Shown here: positions 42,859 through 51,916 of the stretch, piece by piece
Layout of the letters: every line of letters begins with the position of its first letter
How positions within the stretch are numbered: the first letter of the stretch is position 1
Source: Nocardioides sambongensis
Lineage (GTDB): Bacteria; Actinomycetota; Actinomycetes; Propionibacteriales; Nocardioidaceae
DNA length: 64,000 bases
Assembly: GCF_006494815.1 (NCBI RefSeq)
Contig: NZ_CP041091.1
Coordinates: 1,887,001 to 1,951,000 of the forward strand
Reading direction: 5' to 3'
Translations under genes and position numbers: made by a program
Notes under the pieces: model-generated
What the model saw: the letters and a program-made list of their open reading frames with translations, nothing else
The model's database searches: none
What the model was told of the DNA's origin: nothing

Positions 42859-44157
42859 GTGACCCGTCCGCGCCGGGTCGGACCCGTCGTCGCGGCGGTG
42901 ATGGTGGCCTACCTCCTCTTCGTCGGCGCCCGCCTGGCGGTCTTCGCCGCGGACCCGAGCGGCTTCGTCGCGGCCGGCGACCTGGTCACCGACGTCACCG
43001 AGGCACCGGCCGGTCTGGTGGTCACCCCGGGGACCAGCGGCTACGACGGTCAGGCCTACTACCGGTTGTCCCGGGCTCCGTGGACCGACCAGGTCACCGA
43101 GCACGGCATCGCGTTCACCCGGCCGGCCTACTGGCAGTCCCGGATCGGGTATCCGGCCGTCGTCTGGGTGCTGTCCGCGGGCGGTCGGGCAGCCTTGGTG
43201 CCGACGGTGATGCTGGCGGTCAACCTGGTGGCGGTCGCCGCGATCGCGGCGCTCGCGGCGGTGCTGGCCCGCGACCTGGGCCGCAGTCCGTGGTGGGGCG
43301 GCGTGCCCGCGCTGTGGGCCGGCTTCCTGGTCGGCGTCGGGCAGGACCTGACCGAGCCGCTGGCCGGAGCGCTGCTGCTCGCCGCGCTCCTCGCACTGCG
43401 CCGCGGGCGACCCGCGCCGGCCACGCTGGCGCTCGTCGCCGCCGGACTCACCCGCGAGACCACACTCGTCGTCGCGGTGGCGGTGCTGCTCGCCGCGGCA
43501 CTCACCCGAGGCGGCGTGCGCCGGGCCGCCGGCGGGAGCGGTACGTCGACCACGGTGTCGAGATCGGTGCCGTCACGACCGGTGGCATCGAGACCGGTGG
43601 CATCGAGCTCGGTGCCACCGTGGTGGGTCGGCGCGGTGCCGCTCGCGGTCTGCGCCGGGTGGCGGCTCGTGGTGCGGCAACGCTGGGCGGACGTCGTACC
43701 GGAGGCTCCGGGGGACAACGTGCTGCGCCTCCCCCTCGAGGCGCTGCTCGGCTACCTGGGGGCAGCCGCGCAGCGCCCCGGGCCGGAGGCGGCGAACCTG
43801 GTGCTGCTCGCGCCGGCCCTGGTCGCGCTGGTCATCGCCGGCACCGGAGTCGCCCGACAGGACGGGCCGCTGCACGAGCGGCTGGCGCTGGCCGGCTACC
43901 TGGCACTGCTGGTCTGCCTGCCGGTCTGGGACCGCGGGCAGGCCTACCTGCGCTGGGGGTGCGAGCCGCTGCTGCTGGGGTGGCTGCTGCTCCTCGGTGC
44001 GCGCACGGCGCCGGCCGCTGGTCGGCTGCGCGCTCTGGGCGCCCTGTGCGGCGTGGTCTGGCTGCTCACCGCCACGCAGAGTGTCGGCTACCCCCGCGCC
44101 GACCCCGGGGGCGGCTCCGGGATCGGCGCCTGGGTCGGGTGGTGGACGTGGTCGTGA
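42859..44157 (+). CDS. Polytopic membrane protein of the surface-glycopolymer type
   Basis: The 432-residue protein has about ten membrane helices. An early outer loop reads TPGTSGYDGQAYYRLSRAPW and later RIGYPAVVWVLS, which resembles membrane proteins annotated in cell-surface glycopolymer formation. A cytosolic loop (about residues 235-255) is built of four 5-residue repeats. GTG 42859 is preferred; GTG 42835 would overlap the previous gene. The stop overlaps the next start. Confidence 0.65.
   Translation: MTRPRRVGPVVAAVMVAYLLFVGARLAVFAADPSGFVAAGDLVTDVTEAPAGLVVTPGTSGYDGQAYYRLSRAPWTDQVTEHGIAFTRPAYWQSRIGYPAVVWVLSAGGRAALVPTVMLAVNLVAVAAIAALAAVLARDLGRSPWWGGVPALWAGFLVGVGQDLTEPLAGALLLAALLALRRGRPAPATLALVAAGLTRETTLVVAVAVLLAAALTRGGVRRAAGGSGTSTTVSRSVPSRPVASRPVASSSVPPWWVGAVPLAVCAGWRLVVRQRWADVVPEAPGDNVLRLPLEALLGYLGAAAQRPGPEAANLVLLAPALVALVIAGTGVARQDGPLHERLALAGYLALLVCLPVWDRGQAYLRWGCEPLLLGWLLLLGARTAPAAGRLRALGALCGVVWLLTATQSVGYPRADPGGGSGIGAWVGWWTWS
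43562..43621 (+). repeat. Four 15-bp in-frame tandem repeats in the glycopolymer-type gene
   Basis: Units start at 43562, 43577, 43592 and 43607. The second and third are identical (GACCGGTGGCATCGA) and the outer two are diverged. They encode RSVPS-RPVAS-RPVAS-SSVPP in a loop between helices. Confidence 0.85.
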
Positions 44158-45839
44158 CCACCCCGGCGTCCGTCGCCGCCACCCACGAGCGACCGAGGCG
44201 CCGTCGCCGTGCCTCGTGGCCGCTGGTCTGCATCCTGCTGGTCGCGCTCACGGTCCGCCTGGTCGCGCTGCGGCACGGTCTCCCGCACGCCTACAACGCC
44301 GACGAGGAGCTCCACTACGTGCCGCAGGCGACCCGCGCGGCCGACGGCGACTGGTACTCCGGCTACTTCGAGAACCCCAGCGGCTTCACCTACCTCGTGG
44401 CCCTCGTCTACCGGGTCGTCTTCGCCGGCCAGGACGTGACCCTGCTGCTCGTCGACGATCCGACCGCCGTCCTCGTGGTCGCGCGCCTGGTCGCAGCGCT
44501 GCTCGGCACGGCAGCCGTGGCGGCCGTGTACGCCGCCGGACGCGCCTACGCGGGCCACCGGGTCGGTCTGTGCGCGGCGGCGTTCCTGGGCCTGGCCTAC
44601 CTGCCCGTCTTCTACAGCCACCAGGCGCTCAACGACGTCCCGACCCTGCTGCCGACCGCGGTCGCGCTGGCGGCCTGCCTGCGCTACCTCGACGGTGGCC
44701 GGCGACGGGACCTGCTGCTGGCGGGCGCGGCGGTCGGCCTCGCCGCCGGCATCAAGTACCTGGCGGCGCCGATGGCGCTGGTCGTCGCCGCGGCGGTCCT
44801 GATCCGGGTGCGCCGCGAGGACGGCCGGATCTCCCACGCGCTGCTGCCGCTGGCGGCGGCCGGACTGGTCTGCATCGGCGCGCTGCTGCTGCTCAACCCC
44901 TTCCTGGCGGTGGAGTTCGACAAGTTCCTGGCCAACTTCACCGGCCAGTCCGCACAGGCTGCGACGGCCAAGCTCGGGCAGACCGGCTCGGCCTGGCTCG
45001 GCTATCCGGCCAGCCTGCTCTGGGGCTTCGGCGTCCTGCCGACGGCGCTGGCGGTCGCCGGCGCGGTCCTCGGCTGGCGGGCCGACCGCGGCCGAGCGCT
45101 GCTGCTCGTGCTGTTCCCGCTGGTGCTCCTGGTGACGATGTCGGTGCAGGGCCGCTACTTCGGCCGCTGGATGCTCCCGGCCTACCCCGCGCTCGCGGTG
45201 CTGGCCGGGTACGGCGCCGTCCGGTCCGCCGACCTGCTGAACGCCCGTTTGCTGAACCGGCGGGTGCTGACCGCACGGCTGCTGACCGGACGGCTGCGGG
45301 GCGCACCCGCGGCCCTGGCCGCGGTGATGGTGGTAGGTCTCGCCCAGCCCGCGACCGACGTGCTGCGCAGCGATGTGGTGCTGTCCCGCACCGACACCAG
45401 GGAGGCAGCCCTGGTCTGGATGCGTCGGGAGATCCCGGCCGGGCAGCGCCTGGTCCTGGAGCCGGCCTTCCCCGGCTCCTACCGGCGGTCTCTGCGGGAC
45501 GCGGGGCTGGCCCTGGCGTCGGTGCCGCGGCCGTTCCAGGAGTACGAGCTGCGCCTGCGGCCGAGCCTGGTCGACGGCTACCGGAGCGACGGCTACTGCT
45601 GGGTCGTGGTCAGCGGCCACCAGCACGACCGCGGCCTCGCCGCCGGGCTGGCCGACGCCGCCGCCTACTACGCGCACCTGCGCGCCGAGAGCGACCTCGT
45701 GTTCCGTGCGACGCCGTTCGCCGACGACTCCTCGACCGACTTCTCCTACGACTTCAGCTTCAACTACTACCCGCCCGCACACCGCCGTCCGGGGCCGGTC
45801 GTCGAGATCTACCGCCTCCGCGACTGCGCGGACGCCTGA
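44154..45839 (+). CDS. GT39-like (protein mannosyltransferase-type) membrane glycosyltransferase
   Basis: The 561-residue protein starts with a basic cytosolic segment and a helix, then the outer loop HGLPHAYNADEELHYVPQA with the Asp-Glu pair typical of PMT/ArnT-like GT-C enzymes. About ten further helices and a soluble outer C-terminal domain (about 400-561) follow. It should use a polyprenyl-phosphate sugar, such as the GT2 enzyme could make. GTG 44154 overlaps the preceding stop. A loop near residues 360-380 is built of 15-bp repeats. Confidence 0.8.
   Translation: MTTPASVAATHERPRRRRRASWPLVCILLVALTVRLVALRHGLPHAYNADEELHYVPQATRAADGDWYSGYFENPSGFTYLVALVYRVVFAGQDVTLLLVDDPTAVLVVARLVAALLGTAAVAAVYAAGRAYAGHRVGLCAAAFLGLAYLPVFYSHQALNDVPTLLPTAVALAACLRYLDGGRRRDLLLAGAAVGLAAGIKYLAAPMALVVAAAVLIRVRREDGRISHALLPLAAAGLVCIGALLLLNPFLAVEFDKFLANFTGQSAQAATAKLGQTGSAWLGYPASLLWGFGVLPTALAVAGAVLGWRADRGRALLLVLFPLVLLVTMSVQGRYFGRWMLPAYPALAVLAGYGAVRSADLLNARLLNRRVLTARLLTGRLRGAPAALAAVMVVGLAQPATDVLRSDVVLSRTDTREAALVWMRREIPAGQRLVLEPAFPGSYRRSLRDAGLALASVPRPFQEYELRLRPSLVDGYRSDGYCWVVVSGHQHDRGLAAGLADAAAYYAHLRAESDLVFRATPFADDSSTDFSYDFSFNYYPPAHRRPGPVVEIYRLRDCADA
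45234..45293 (+). repeat. Four 15-bp in-frame tandem repeats in the GT39-like gene
   Basis: Units at 45234, 45249, 45264 and 45279 vary around CTGCTGACCGGACGG and encode LLNAR-LLNRR-VLTAR-LLTGR. The neighbouring gene has its own four-unit 15-bp array. Confidence 0.85.
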
Positions 45840-45874
45840 GACCACCCGGTCGACGTACACGAGAGGGACTGATC

Positions 45875-47386
45875 GTGCTCACCACCGCCCCGCCCGGCGC
45901 CGGACCCCGACTGCTGCAGGTCCGGATCGGCCTCGTCCGGCGGGTTCGCGCCCTGGCCGGACGCGAGCACGCCGTCCCGCTGCTCGCCGCCGTGCTGATC
46001 GCTCTCGTCGGGACCCAGATCGCGCTGGTGTTCAAGGTGCCCAGCTGGGGCAACGACGAGCCGGCCCACACCGGGTACGTGGCGGCGCTCGCCGACGGCC
46101 GGCTGCCGACGATCGAGTCCGACATCGTCGACGACCCGGCACGCTTCCCGGGGACCGCCGAGGAGTTCCGCGGGTGGGACGAGCCGCACGGCGACATCTG
46201 GACGGCCAACCACCCGCCGCTGTTCCACCTGGCCATGGTGCCGGTGTGGTGGCTCGCCTCGGACCACCAGAGCGGCATGATCATCACGATGCGGCTCGCG
46301 AACACGCTGGGTTTCGCGGTCTGGATCTTCCTGGTCGGAGCGCTCGCCCGCGAGCTGGTGCCCCGTCGTCCGGCCGTCGCCGCCCTGGCGGTCGTCGTCG
46401 CGATGACCCCGACGCTCGTGCTGCGCTCCGCCTTCTTCATCAACGACGGGTGGGCGTCAGCCTCGGGCCTGCTCCTGCTCCTGATGACGATCCGGATGAT
46501 GCGCGGTCCGGCCACTCCGGGCCGCGTCGCGCTGGCCACCCTGGCCGGCACCCTCGCGGCCGGCACCCGCGCTCAGGGGGTGCTCCTGGTCGCCCTGTGC
46601 ACCGTGGCGCTGCTGTTCACCCTGGGCCGTCGGCGCGGGTGGAGGGGCGTCGCGGTCGCCGCCACGGTCGGCGGGGTGCCGGCCGCCGCCTTCGGCTGGT
46701 TCTTCATCCGCAACCGGATGCTGTACGGCGACTTCACCGGCCAGGACGCACTGCTGGAGAAGTTCGGGCGCTCGCCGGTGGCCGGGTTCGCGCGGATCGA
46801 CAACATCCCGGGCCTCACCGAGCCGACGCTGACCACCCCGATCGTGCTGGCCGCGGCGCTGGTGCTGGTCCCGCTGGCGGCCGTGTCGGCGCTGCGTCGC
46901 CACCGGCTGCGCTGGGACGCCGCCTGGGTGCTGCTCATCGTCCATGCCCTGGTCACGCTGGTCAACGTGGTCACTTTCCTGGCACACGGCGGTGGGTTCC
47001 ACGACCGCTACCTGATGCAGGTGATGCCGCTGCTGGCCACGGTCACCGCCGTCGGGATGCTGGAGGTCGGGCGGTGGCGACGCCGGGCGGCCCCCGGCAC
47101 GGTCGCCGCCCAGCGGCGCGACTGGAGGGTCGCCGGCGTCTGGGCGGGGGTGCTCCTGGTCTGGCTGGCCGGCGCGGTGGCGTGGCTCGAGCACTACTAC
47201 GTGTTCAGCCGCCAGCAGACCTCACCGGTGGACGGGCCGTTCCCCGACCTGCTGGCGGTGCTGGCCGGGCTCGCCGGCCTGGCGCTGTGGTCGTGCTTCC
47301 TGCTGCGCGCGCGAGGCGGCGCCGCTGAGGCGGGCGAGCAGCTGCGCCCGCCGGCCCGGCCTCAGAGCGCGGAGCCCGCCTTGTAG
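45875..47386 (+). CDS. GT-C-like membrane glycosyltransferase
   Basis: The 503-residue protein has a first helix (about 28-48) and then VPSWGNDEPAHTGYVAALADG with a DE pair in the outer loop, a WTANHPPLFHLAM segment and about ten more helices. This pattern is shared by ArnT/PMT-like proteins and by DUF2142-type membrane proteins. GTG 45875 has GAGAGG at about 8 nt. It is the last gene of the glycan cluster, and its 3' end overlaps the convergent L,D-transpeptidase gene by 25 nt. Confidence 0.72.
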   Translation: MLTTAPPGAGPRLLQVRIGLVRRVRALAGREHAVPLLAAVLIALVGTQIALVFKVPSWGNDEPAHTGYVAALADGRLPTIESDIVDDPARFPGTAEEFRGWDEPHGDIWTANHPPLFHLAMVPVWWLASDHQSGMIITMRLANTLGFAVWIFLVGALARELVPRRPAVAALAVVVAMTPTLVLRSAFFINDGWASASGLLLLLMTIRMMRGPATPGRVALATLAGTLAAGTRAQGVLLVALCTVALLFTLGRRRGWRGVAVAATVGGVPAAAFGWFFIRNRMLYGDFTGQDALLEKFGRSPVAGFARIDNIPGLTEPTLTTPIVLAAALVLVPLAAVSALRRHRLRWDAAWVLLIVHALVTLVNVVTFLAHGGGFHDRYLMQVMPLLATVTAVGMLEVGRWRRRAAPGTVAAQRRDWRVAGVWAGVLLVWLAGAVAWLEHYYVFSRQQTSPVDGPFPDLLAVLAGLAGLALWSCFLLRARGGAAEAGEQLRPPARPQSAEPAL

Positions 47387-48573
47387 TCGGCGTAGCCGAT
47401 GTTCCAGTCGCCGTAGCCGTTCTCCGGCTCCATCGGGCGGTCGGTGCCGGTGTACTCCACCACGTCGCCGCGCACCGACATCGAGTAGAGCCACCCCGCG
47501 TCGGCGGTGCTCATCCCGGTGCAGCCGTGGGACACGTTGGCGTAGCCCTGCGAGCCGACCGACCACGGGGCGGCGTGGATGAACTCACCGGAGCTGGTCA
47601 GCCGCATCGCCCACTGCACGTTGTCGATGTCGTAGGACTCCGAGGAGCCCTGCGGGATGCCGACGGTCTCGGAGTTCATCCGCTTGGAGTCGAACTTCTC
47701 CATGATCACCTTGGTGCCGGAGCGGGTGGTGAAGCCCTCCTTGCCGGTGGTGATCGGGAAGGTGTTGACCAGCTTGCCGTTGGAGTAGACCTTCATCTGG
47801 TGGGTCTGCGCGTTCACCTTGTAGATGTGCGCGTCACCGATGGTGAAGTCGACGACCCGGTCCTCCTGGCCGTAGATCCCGCCGCCGGCGTCCACGCCGT
47901 TGACGTCGGCCTCGACGTGCACCTCGGTGCCGGCCTGCCAGTACTTCTTCGGGCGCCAGTGCACCTCGTTGTCGCTGATCCAGTGCCACGTGCCGGCCTG
48001 GGCCGGTGTCGAGGTCACGGTCATGTTCTTCTCCATCGCCGCGCGGTCGCTCACCGCGACGTCGAAGCTGACGATCACCGGCATGCCGACGCCGACGGTC
48101 TCGCCGTCCAGCGGGGCGACCGACGGGTAGGTCTGCTGATCCAGGGTGAGGGCCTGCGTGGTGAACGACGAGGTACGTCGCGTCCGCTCGCCGCTGGTCG
48201 ACGCGGCGACCGCCTCCACGGTGTAGTCGACGCCTGGCTCGAGCCGGTCCTCGGCCGCCCAGCGGGCGCCGTCGTCGGAGATCTTGCCGGGGAGCTCGCC
48301 TTCGGCGCTGGTCACCTTGACCTTCGTCAGGCGCCCGTTGCTGGCGTCGACCTTCACCACGGTGGAGACCGGCACGTCCGCGGCGCCGCGGGCGACGTTG
48401 ACCGAGACCTCGGCGGGCTGTGCCTCGGCGGACGGTGAGCCCGAGGCGGTGTCGGTGGCGTCAGCGGCCTCGGAGGCGTCGGAGCTGCCTGCGTCGCAGC
48501 CGGCGAAGAGGAGCGCGACGACGGCGAGGGCGGCGGCGCCACGGGAGCGGTGGGCGCGGGAGGTCAGGGACAC
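47362..48573 (-). CDS. L,D-transpeptidase lipoprotein with Ig-like domain
   Basis: The 403-residue protein has a lipoprotein signal with lipobox LLFAGC near residue 26, a Ser/Ala/Asp-rich linker, one or two Ig-like domains (about 55-230) and a YkuD domain. The catalytic motif is SHGCTGMSTADAGWLY, with the active Cys and upstream His in EFIHAAPW. It makes 3-3 cross-links in peptidoglycan outside the membrane, as LdtMt2 does. GTG 48573 has a leaderless-type promoter (TATCCT at 6 nt). Confidence 0.94.
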   Translation of the reverse strand: MSLTSRAHRSRGAAALAVVALLFAGCDAGSSDASEAADATDTASGSPSAEAQPAEVSVNVARGAADVPVSTVVKVDASNGRLTKVKVTSAEGELPGKISDDGARWAAEDRLEPGVDYTVEAVAASTSGERTRRTSSFTTQALTLDQQTYPSVAPLDGETVGVGMPVIVSFDVAVSDRAAMEKNMTVTSTPAQAGTWHWISDNEVHWRPKKYWQAGTEVHVEADVNGVDAGGGIYGQEDRVVDFTIGDAHIYKVNAQTHQMKVYSNGKLVNTFPITTGKEGFTTRSGTKVIMEKFDSKRMNSETVGIPQGSSESYDIDNVQWAMRLTSSGEFIHAAPWSVGSQGYANVSHGCTGMSTADAGWLYSMSVRGDVVEYTGTDRPMEPENGYGDWNIGYADYKAGSAL

Positions 48574-48579
48574 CCGACG

Positions 48580-48585
48580 AGGATA
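48580..48585 (-). promoter_or_regulatory. Candidate leaderless -10 element (TATCCT)
   Basis: TATCCT on the minus strand ends 6 nt before GTG 48573 of the L,D-transpeptidase gene. Confidence 0.5.
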
Positions 48586-48726
48586 ACCGCGGCATGGTCA
48601 TATACCACGCATCCTCGGCCGTCGGGAACGTCACCCCGGTGCGACGCAACCGAACGGGGAGCTGAGACGTCCTCTCCGCGAGGTGGTGGGTCCGCGGACG
48701 CCCCCAGAGAACGCCCGGGAAAACCA

Positions 48727-48759
48727 CCGATGCCGCCCCGGAACGGGACGGCATCGGTG
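48727..48759 (-). terminator. Intrinsic terminator of the ctaC-ctaD-ctaF operon
   Basis: On the minus strand ACCGATGCCG pairs with CGGCATCGGT (10 bp), extended by a GC-rich inner stem, and is followed by GGTTTT. It starts 17 nt after the ctaF stop codon. Confidence 0.85.
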
Positions 48760-48775
48760 AGCAGAGGACCACGCC

Positions 48776-49192
48776 TCAGTGGGCGTGCTCCCCGCGGTAG
48801 TACTCGAAGACCCAGCCGCAGATGGTCAAGGCACCCAGCACGCAGCCGAGGATGAAGAGCCACCAGGCCAGCATCGCGATCGCGAACACGCACAGGCCCA
48901 GGGCCAGGGCGCACCAGAACGGCCACCACGAGTAGGGCGGGAAGAAGCCGAGCTCGCCGGCCCCGTCGTAGATCTCGCCGTCCTTACGGTCCTCGGGCCG
49001 GGCGTCCATCCGCTTCGCGTGGAAGCCGAGGTAGAGGGTGACCATCGCGCACAGCAGGGTGGTCATCACCAGCGCCGAGGTGCCGGTCCAGTCCGCCCCG
49101 CTGTCGCCGGCGTCGGTGATCAGCCAGTAGGCGGGCGAGACCAGGACCAGGAAGATCGTGGTCAGACCGAAGATCCAGGCTTCGATCTTCAT
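48776..49192 (-). CDS. ctaF: Cytochrome c oxidase subunit IV, actinobacterial type
   Basis: The 138-residue protein has two helix pairs: [23 protein letters not shown] with a second helix near 40-60, and [24 protein letters not shown] near the C-terminus. The middle [30 protein letters not shown] is the diagnostic CtaF segment. It is a small structural subunit of the aa3 oxidase. ATG overlaps the end of ctaD. Confidence 0.95.
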   Translation of the reverse strand: MKIEAWIFGLTTIFLVLVSPAYWLITDAGDSGADWTGTSALVMTTLLCAMVTLYLGFHAKRMDARPEDRKDGEIYDGAGELGFFPPYSWWPFWCALALGLCVFAIAMLAWWLFILGCVLGALTICGWVFEYYRGEHAH

Positions 49193-50943
49193 CGGGCGTC
49201 ACCGTCCTTGTTCTTCTCGACCTGCTCGGCCAGGTGCTCGGCGCGGCCGTCGGTGTCCGGCAGGTCCGCGGTCGCACCGACCATCTCGGCCGGGTTGTCG
49301 TCCATCTCGATCGCGGCGATCTCCGGGTGGTGCAGGTCGAAGGCCGGCGACTCGGAGCGGATCCGCGGGATCGAGTTGAAATTGTGGCGCGGCGGCGGGC
49401 AGCTGGTCGCCCACTCCAGGGAGCGGCCCCAGCCCCACGGGTCGTCCACCCCGACCAGCGGCGCGTTCCGCGACACGTAGACGTTGTAGAAGAACGGCAG
49501 CATGGAGGAGGCCAGCACGAACGCGCCGACGGTGGACACCTGGTTGAGCGTGGTGAAGCCGTCACCGGGCAGGTAGTCGGCGTAGCGGCGCGGCATGCCC
49601 TCGATGCCCAGCCAGTGCTGCACCAGGAAGGTCAGGTGGAAGCCGATGAAGAGCAGCCAGAAGTGGATCTTGCCGAGGCGCTCGTCGAGCATCCGACCGG
49701 TGAGCTTGGGCCACCAGAAGTAGAAGCCGGCGAACATGGCGAAGACCACCGTGCCGAACACCGTGTAGTGGAAGTGGGCCACCACGAAGTAGGAGTCGGA
49801 GACGTGGAAGTCCAGCGGCGGGCTGGCCAGGATGATGCCGGTCAGACCACCGAAGAGGAAGGTCGTCAGGAAGCCGATGGACCAGAGCATCGGTGTGTCC
49901 ATCCGGATGGACCCGCCCCACATCGTGCCGATCCAGTTGAAGAACTTCACGCCGGTCGGGACCGCGATCAGGAACGTCATTCCGGAGAAGAACGGGAGGT
50001 TCACCTGGCCTGTGACGAACATGTGGTGCGCCCACACCGCCACCGAGAGGATCGCGATGCCGAGGGTTGCGGCGACCAGACCGACGTAGCCGAAGATCGG
50101 CTTGCGGCTGAAGACCGGGAGGATCTCGGAGACGATGCCGAAGAACGGCAGCGCGATGATGTACACCTCTGGATGCCCGAAGAACCAGAACAGGTGTTGC
50201 CAGAGGATGGCGCCGCCGTGCGAGGTGTCGAAGACGTGGGCGCCGAGCTGGCGGTCGGCCTCCAGGGAGAGCAGCGCGCCGGCCAGGATCGGGAACGCGA
50301 TCAGCACCAGGATCGCGGTGATCAGCACCGTCCAGGTGAAGATCGGCATCCGGAACATGGTCATGCCGGGGGCACGCATGCAGACGATCGTGGTGATGAA
50401 GTTGACGCCACCGAGGATGGTGCCCAGACCGGCCATCCACAGACCCATGATCCACAGGTCACCGCCGGCACCGGGGCTGTTCACGGAGTCCGAGAGCGGT
50501 GTGTAGGCGAACCAGCCGAAGGAGGCCGCACCCTGCGGGGTGAGGAAGCCGGCCGCCGCGATCAGACCGCCGAAGAGGTACAGCCAGTAGCTGAACATGT
50601 TCAGACGCGGGAACGCCACGTCCGGCGCGCCGATCTGCAGCGGCATGATCGCGTTGCCGAACCCGAAGAACAGCGGCGTCGCGAAGAGCAGCAGCATGAT
50701 CGTGCCGTGCATCGTGAAGAGCTGGTTGTACAGCTCCTCGTTCACCAGGTCGCTGCCCGGGTAGGCGAGCTCGGAGCGGATGATCAGTGCCATCACGCCA
50801 CCGATCACGAACCAGGCCAGCGCGGTGATGAAGTACATGTTGCCGATCAGCTTGTGATCGGTCGTGGTCATCGCACGGACCAGCAGCTTGCCCAGCGGCT
50901 TCCGCTCGGGGAAGTCCGCGGAACGGGCGGCGGTGGCAGTCAC
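49189..50943 (-). CDS. ctaD: Cytochrome c oxidase subunit I
   Basis: The 584-residue protein has twelve membrane helices and all metal-site motifs: an early heme a His in [24 protein letters not shown] (CuB His and cross-linked Tyr), HHMFVTG, and [11 protein letters not shown] for heme a3/a. It reduces oxygen to water and pumps protons. GTG 50943 overlaps the end of ctaC. The C-terminal ~60 residues form a polar tail common in actinobacteria. Confidence 0.97.
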   Translation of the reverse strand: MTATAARSADFPERKPLGKLLVRAMTTTDHKLIGNMYFITALAWFVIGGVMALIIRSELAYPGSDLVNEELYNQLFTMHGTIMLLLFATPLFFGFGNAIMPLQIGAPDVAFPRLNMFSYWLYLFGGLIAAAGFLTPQGAASFGWFAYTPLSDSVNSPGAGGDLWIMGLWMAGLGTILGGVNFITTIVCMRAPGMTMFRMPIFTWTVLITAILVLIAFPILAGALLSLEADRQLGAHVFDTSHGGAILWQHLFWFFGHPEVYIIALPFFGIVSEILPVFSRKPIFGYVGLVAATLGIAILSVAVWAHHMFVTGQVNLPFFSGMTFLIAVPTGVKFFNWIGTMWGGSIRMDTPMLWSIGFLTTFLFGGLTGIILASPPLDFHVSDSYFVVAHFHYTVFGTVVFAMFAGFYFWWPKLTGRMLDERLGKIHFWLLFIGFHLTFLVQHWLGIEGMPRRYADYLPGDGFTTLNQVSTVGAFVLASSMLPFFYNVYVSRNAPLVGVDDPWGWGRSLEWATSCPPPRHNFNSIPRIRSESPAFDLHHPEIAAIEMDDNPAEMVGATADLPDTDGRAEHLAEQVEKNKDGDAR

Positions 50944-51809
50944 TCGTGCTCTCCCTCGGTCTCGTTCTCGCCGTTGAGGTACGGCTCCTTGGAGTACTCA
51001 CCGCCGAGCACGGGCTCCTCGGCCACGTGGTCGGGGTCCTCCGCGAGCTCGGCGAGGTAGGCGTCGTACTCCTCGGCGGTGACGACGTCCACGTTGAACA
51101 GCATCCGCGAGTGGTAGGCACCGCAGAGCTCGTAGCACTTGCCGGCGTAGGTGCCGGTCTCGGTGGCCTTGATCTGGAACGAGTTGTCCTCGCCCGGGAC
51201 GACGTCCATCCGCATCGCGAACGCGGGGATGCCGAAGTTGTGGATCACGTCGGGGCTGTTCAGGTTGAACTGCACCGTCTCGTCCACCGGCATGACCAGG
51301 GTCGGGATGTCGTCGCCGTCACCGGAGACGAAGACGGTCTCGTCCTCGTACTCGTGGTTGAACGTCCAGCTCCACTTCTGACCCACCACGTTCACCGTCA
51401 CGTCGGGCTCGATGTGCTCGAGCGCGATGTTCTGCACGCGGACGGTGTGGGAGAAGAACGCGATCACCATGATGATCGGGAAGATCGTGTAGAAGATCTC
51501 GACCGGCAGGTTGTATCGCGTCTGGACCGGGACCTCGTCGTCACGACGACGGCGGAACCAGAAAATCGGACCGAGGATCAGCGTCCAGGTCACGACACCG
51601 GTGATCAGGGCCGCGATCCACGCGCCCTGCCACAGGGAAAGGATGTGCTCGCCCTGCTCGGACTTGATCTCCGGCATGCCGAACCGCTCCCACTGGGAGT
51701 CGGTGGAGCATCCGGAGAGCGCGAGCGCGAGTACGACGAATCCGGCGAGCGTGAGGGACCGGCGACGCCGGTTACCTCCTCGCGTGCGCTCGGGGTGCCA
51801 CAAGCCCAC
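50940..51809 (-). CDS. ctaC: Cytochrome c oxidase subunit II
   Basis: The 289-residue protein has a lipoprotein-like signal (LALALSGC), two membrane helices (about 58-80 and 100-120) and a cupredoxin domain with the CuA motif [12 protein letters not shown]. It receives electrons from QcrC. It heads the ctaC-ctaD-ctaF operon, with both downstream junctions overlapping by 4 nt. GTG 51809 follows GAGAGGAAGG. A palindrome sits at the predicted transcription start. Confidence 0.96.
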   Translation of the reverse strand: MGLWHPERTRGGNRRRRSLTLAGFVVLALALSGCSTDSQWERFGMPEIKSEQGEHILSLWQGAWIAALITGVVTWTLILGPIFWFRRRRDDEVPVQTRYNLPVEIFYTIFPIIMVIAFFSHTVRVQNIALEHIEPDVTVNVVGQKWSWTFNHEYEDETVFVSGDGDDIPTLVMPVDETVQFNLNSPDVIHNFGIPAFAMRMDVVPGEDNSFQIKATETGTYAGKCYELCGAYHSRMLFNVDVVTAEEYDAYLAELAEDPDHVAEEPVLGGEYSKEPYLNGENETEGEHE

Positions 51810-51830
51810 GAACGAGCCTTCCTCTCGAGG

Positions 51831-51844
51831 GTCAGATCTCTGAC
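51831..51844. promoter_or_regulatory. Palindrome at the ctaC transcription start, candidate operator
   Basis: GTCAGA (51831-51836) and TCTGAC (51839-51844) are separated by TC. A candidate -10 (TAGCAT, minus strand 51852-51847) places the transcript start near 51840, inside the palindrome. Confidence 0.35.
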
Positions 51845-51846
51845 GA

Positions 51847-51852
51847 ATGCTA
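51847..51852 (-). promoter_or_regulatory. Candidate -10 element of ctaC-ctaD-ctaF (TAGCAT)
   Basis: TAGCAT on the minus strand gives a leader of about 30 nt ending in a GAGAGGAAGG ribosome site before GTG 51809. Confidence 0.45.
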
Positions 51853-51903
51853 GCGGAGGTAGGCCCCGATGGCCCGCGGGGTCGGCGTTTGTCGTTCTGG
51901 TCC

Positions 51904-51909
51904 TAGAGT
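51904..51909 (+). promoter_or_regulatory. Candidate leaderless -10 element (TAGAGT)
   Basis: TAGAGT ends 7 nt before GTG 51917 of the cysteine desulfurase gene. Confidence 0.5.
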
Positions 51910-51916
51910 CGGCGAG

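Noticed and set aside
49234..51060. 608-codon open frame antisense to ctaD/ctaC
   Set aside because: Composition shadow of the oxidase genes, without a ribosome site or domain.
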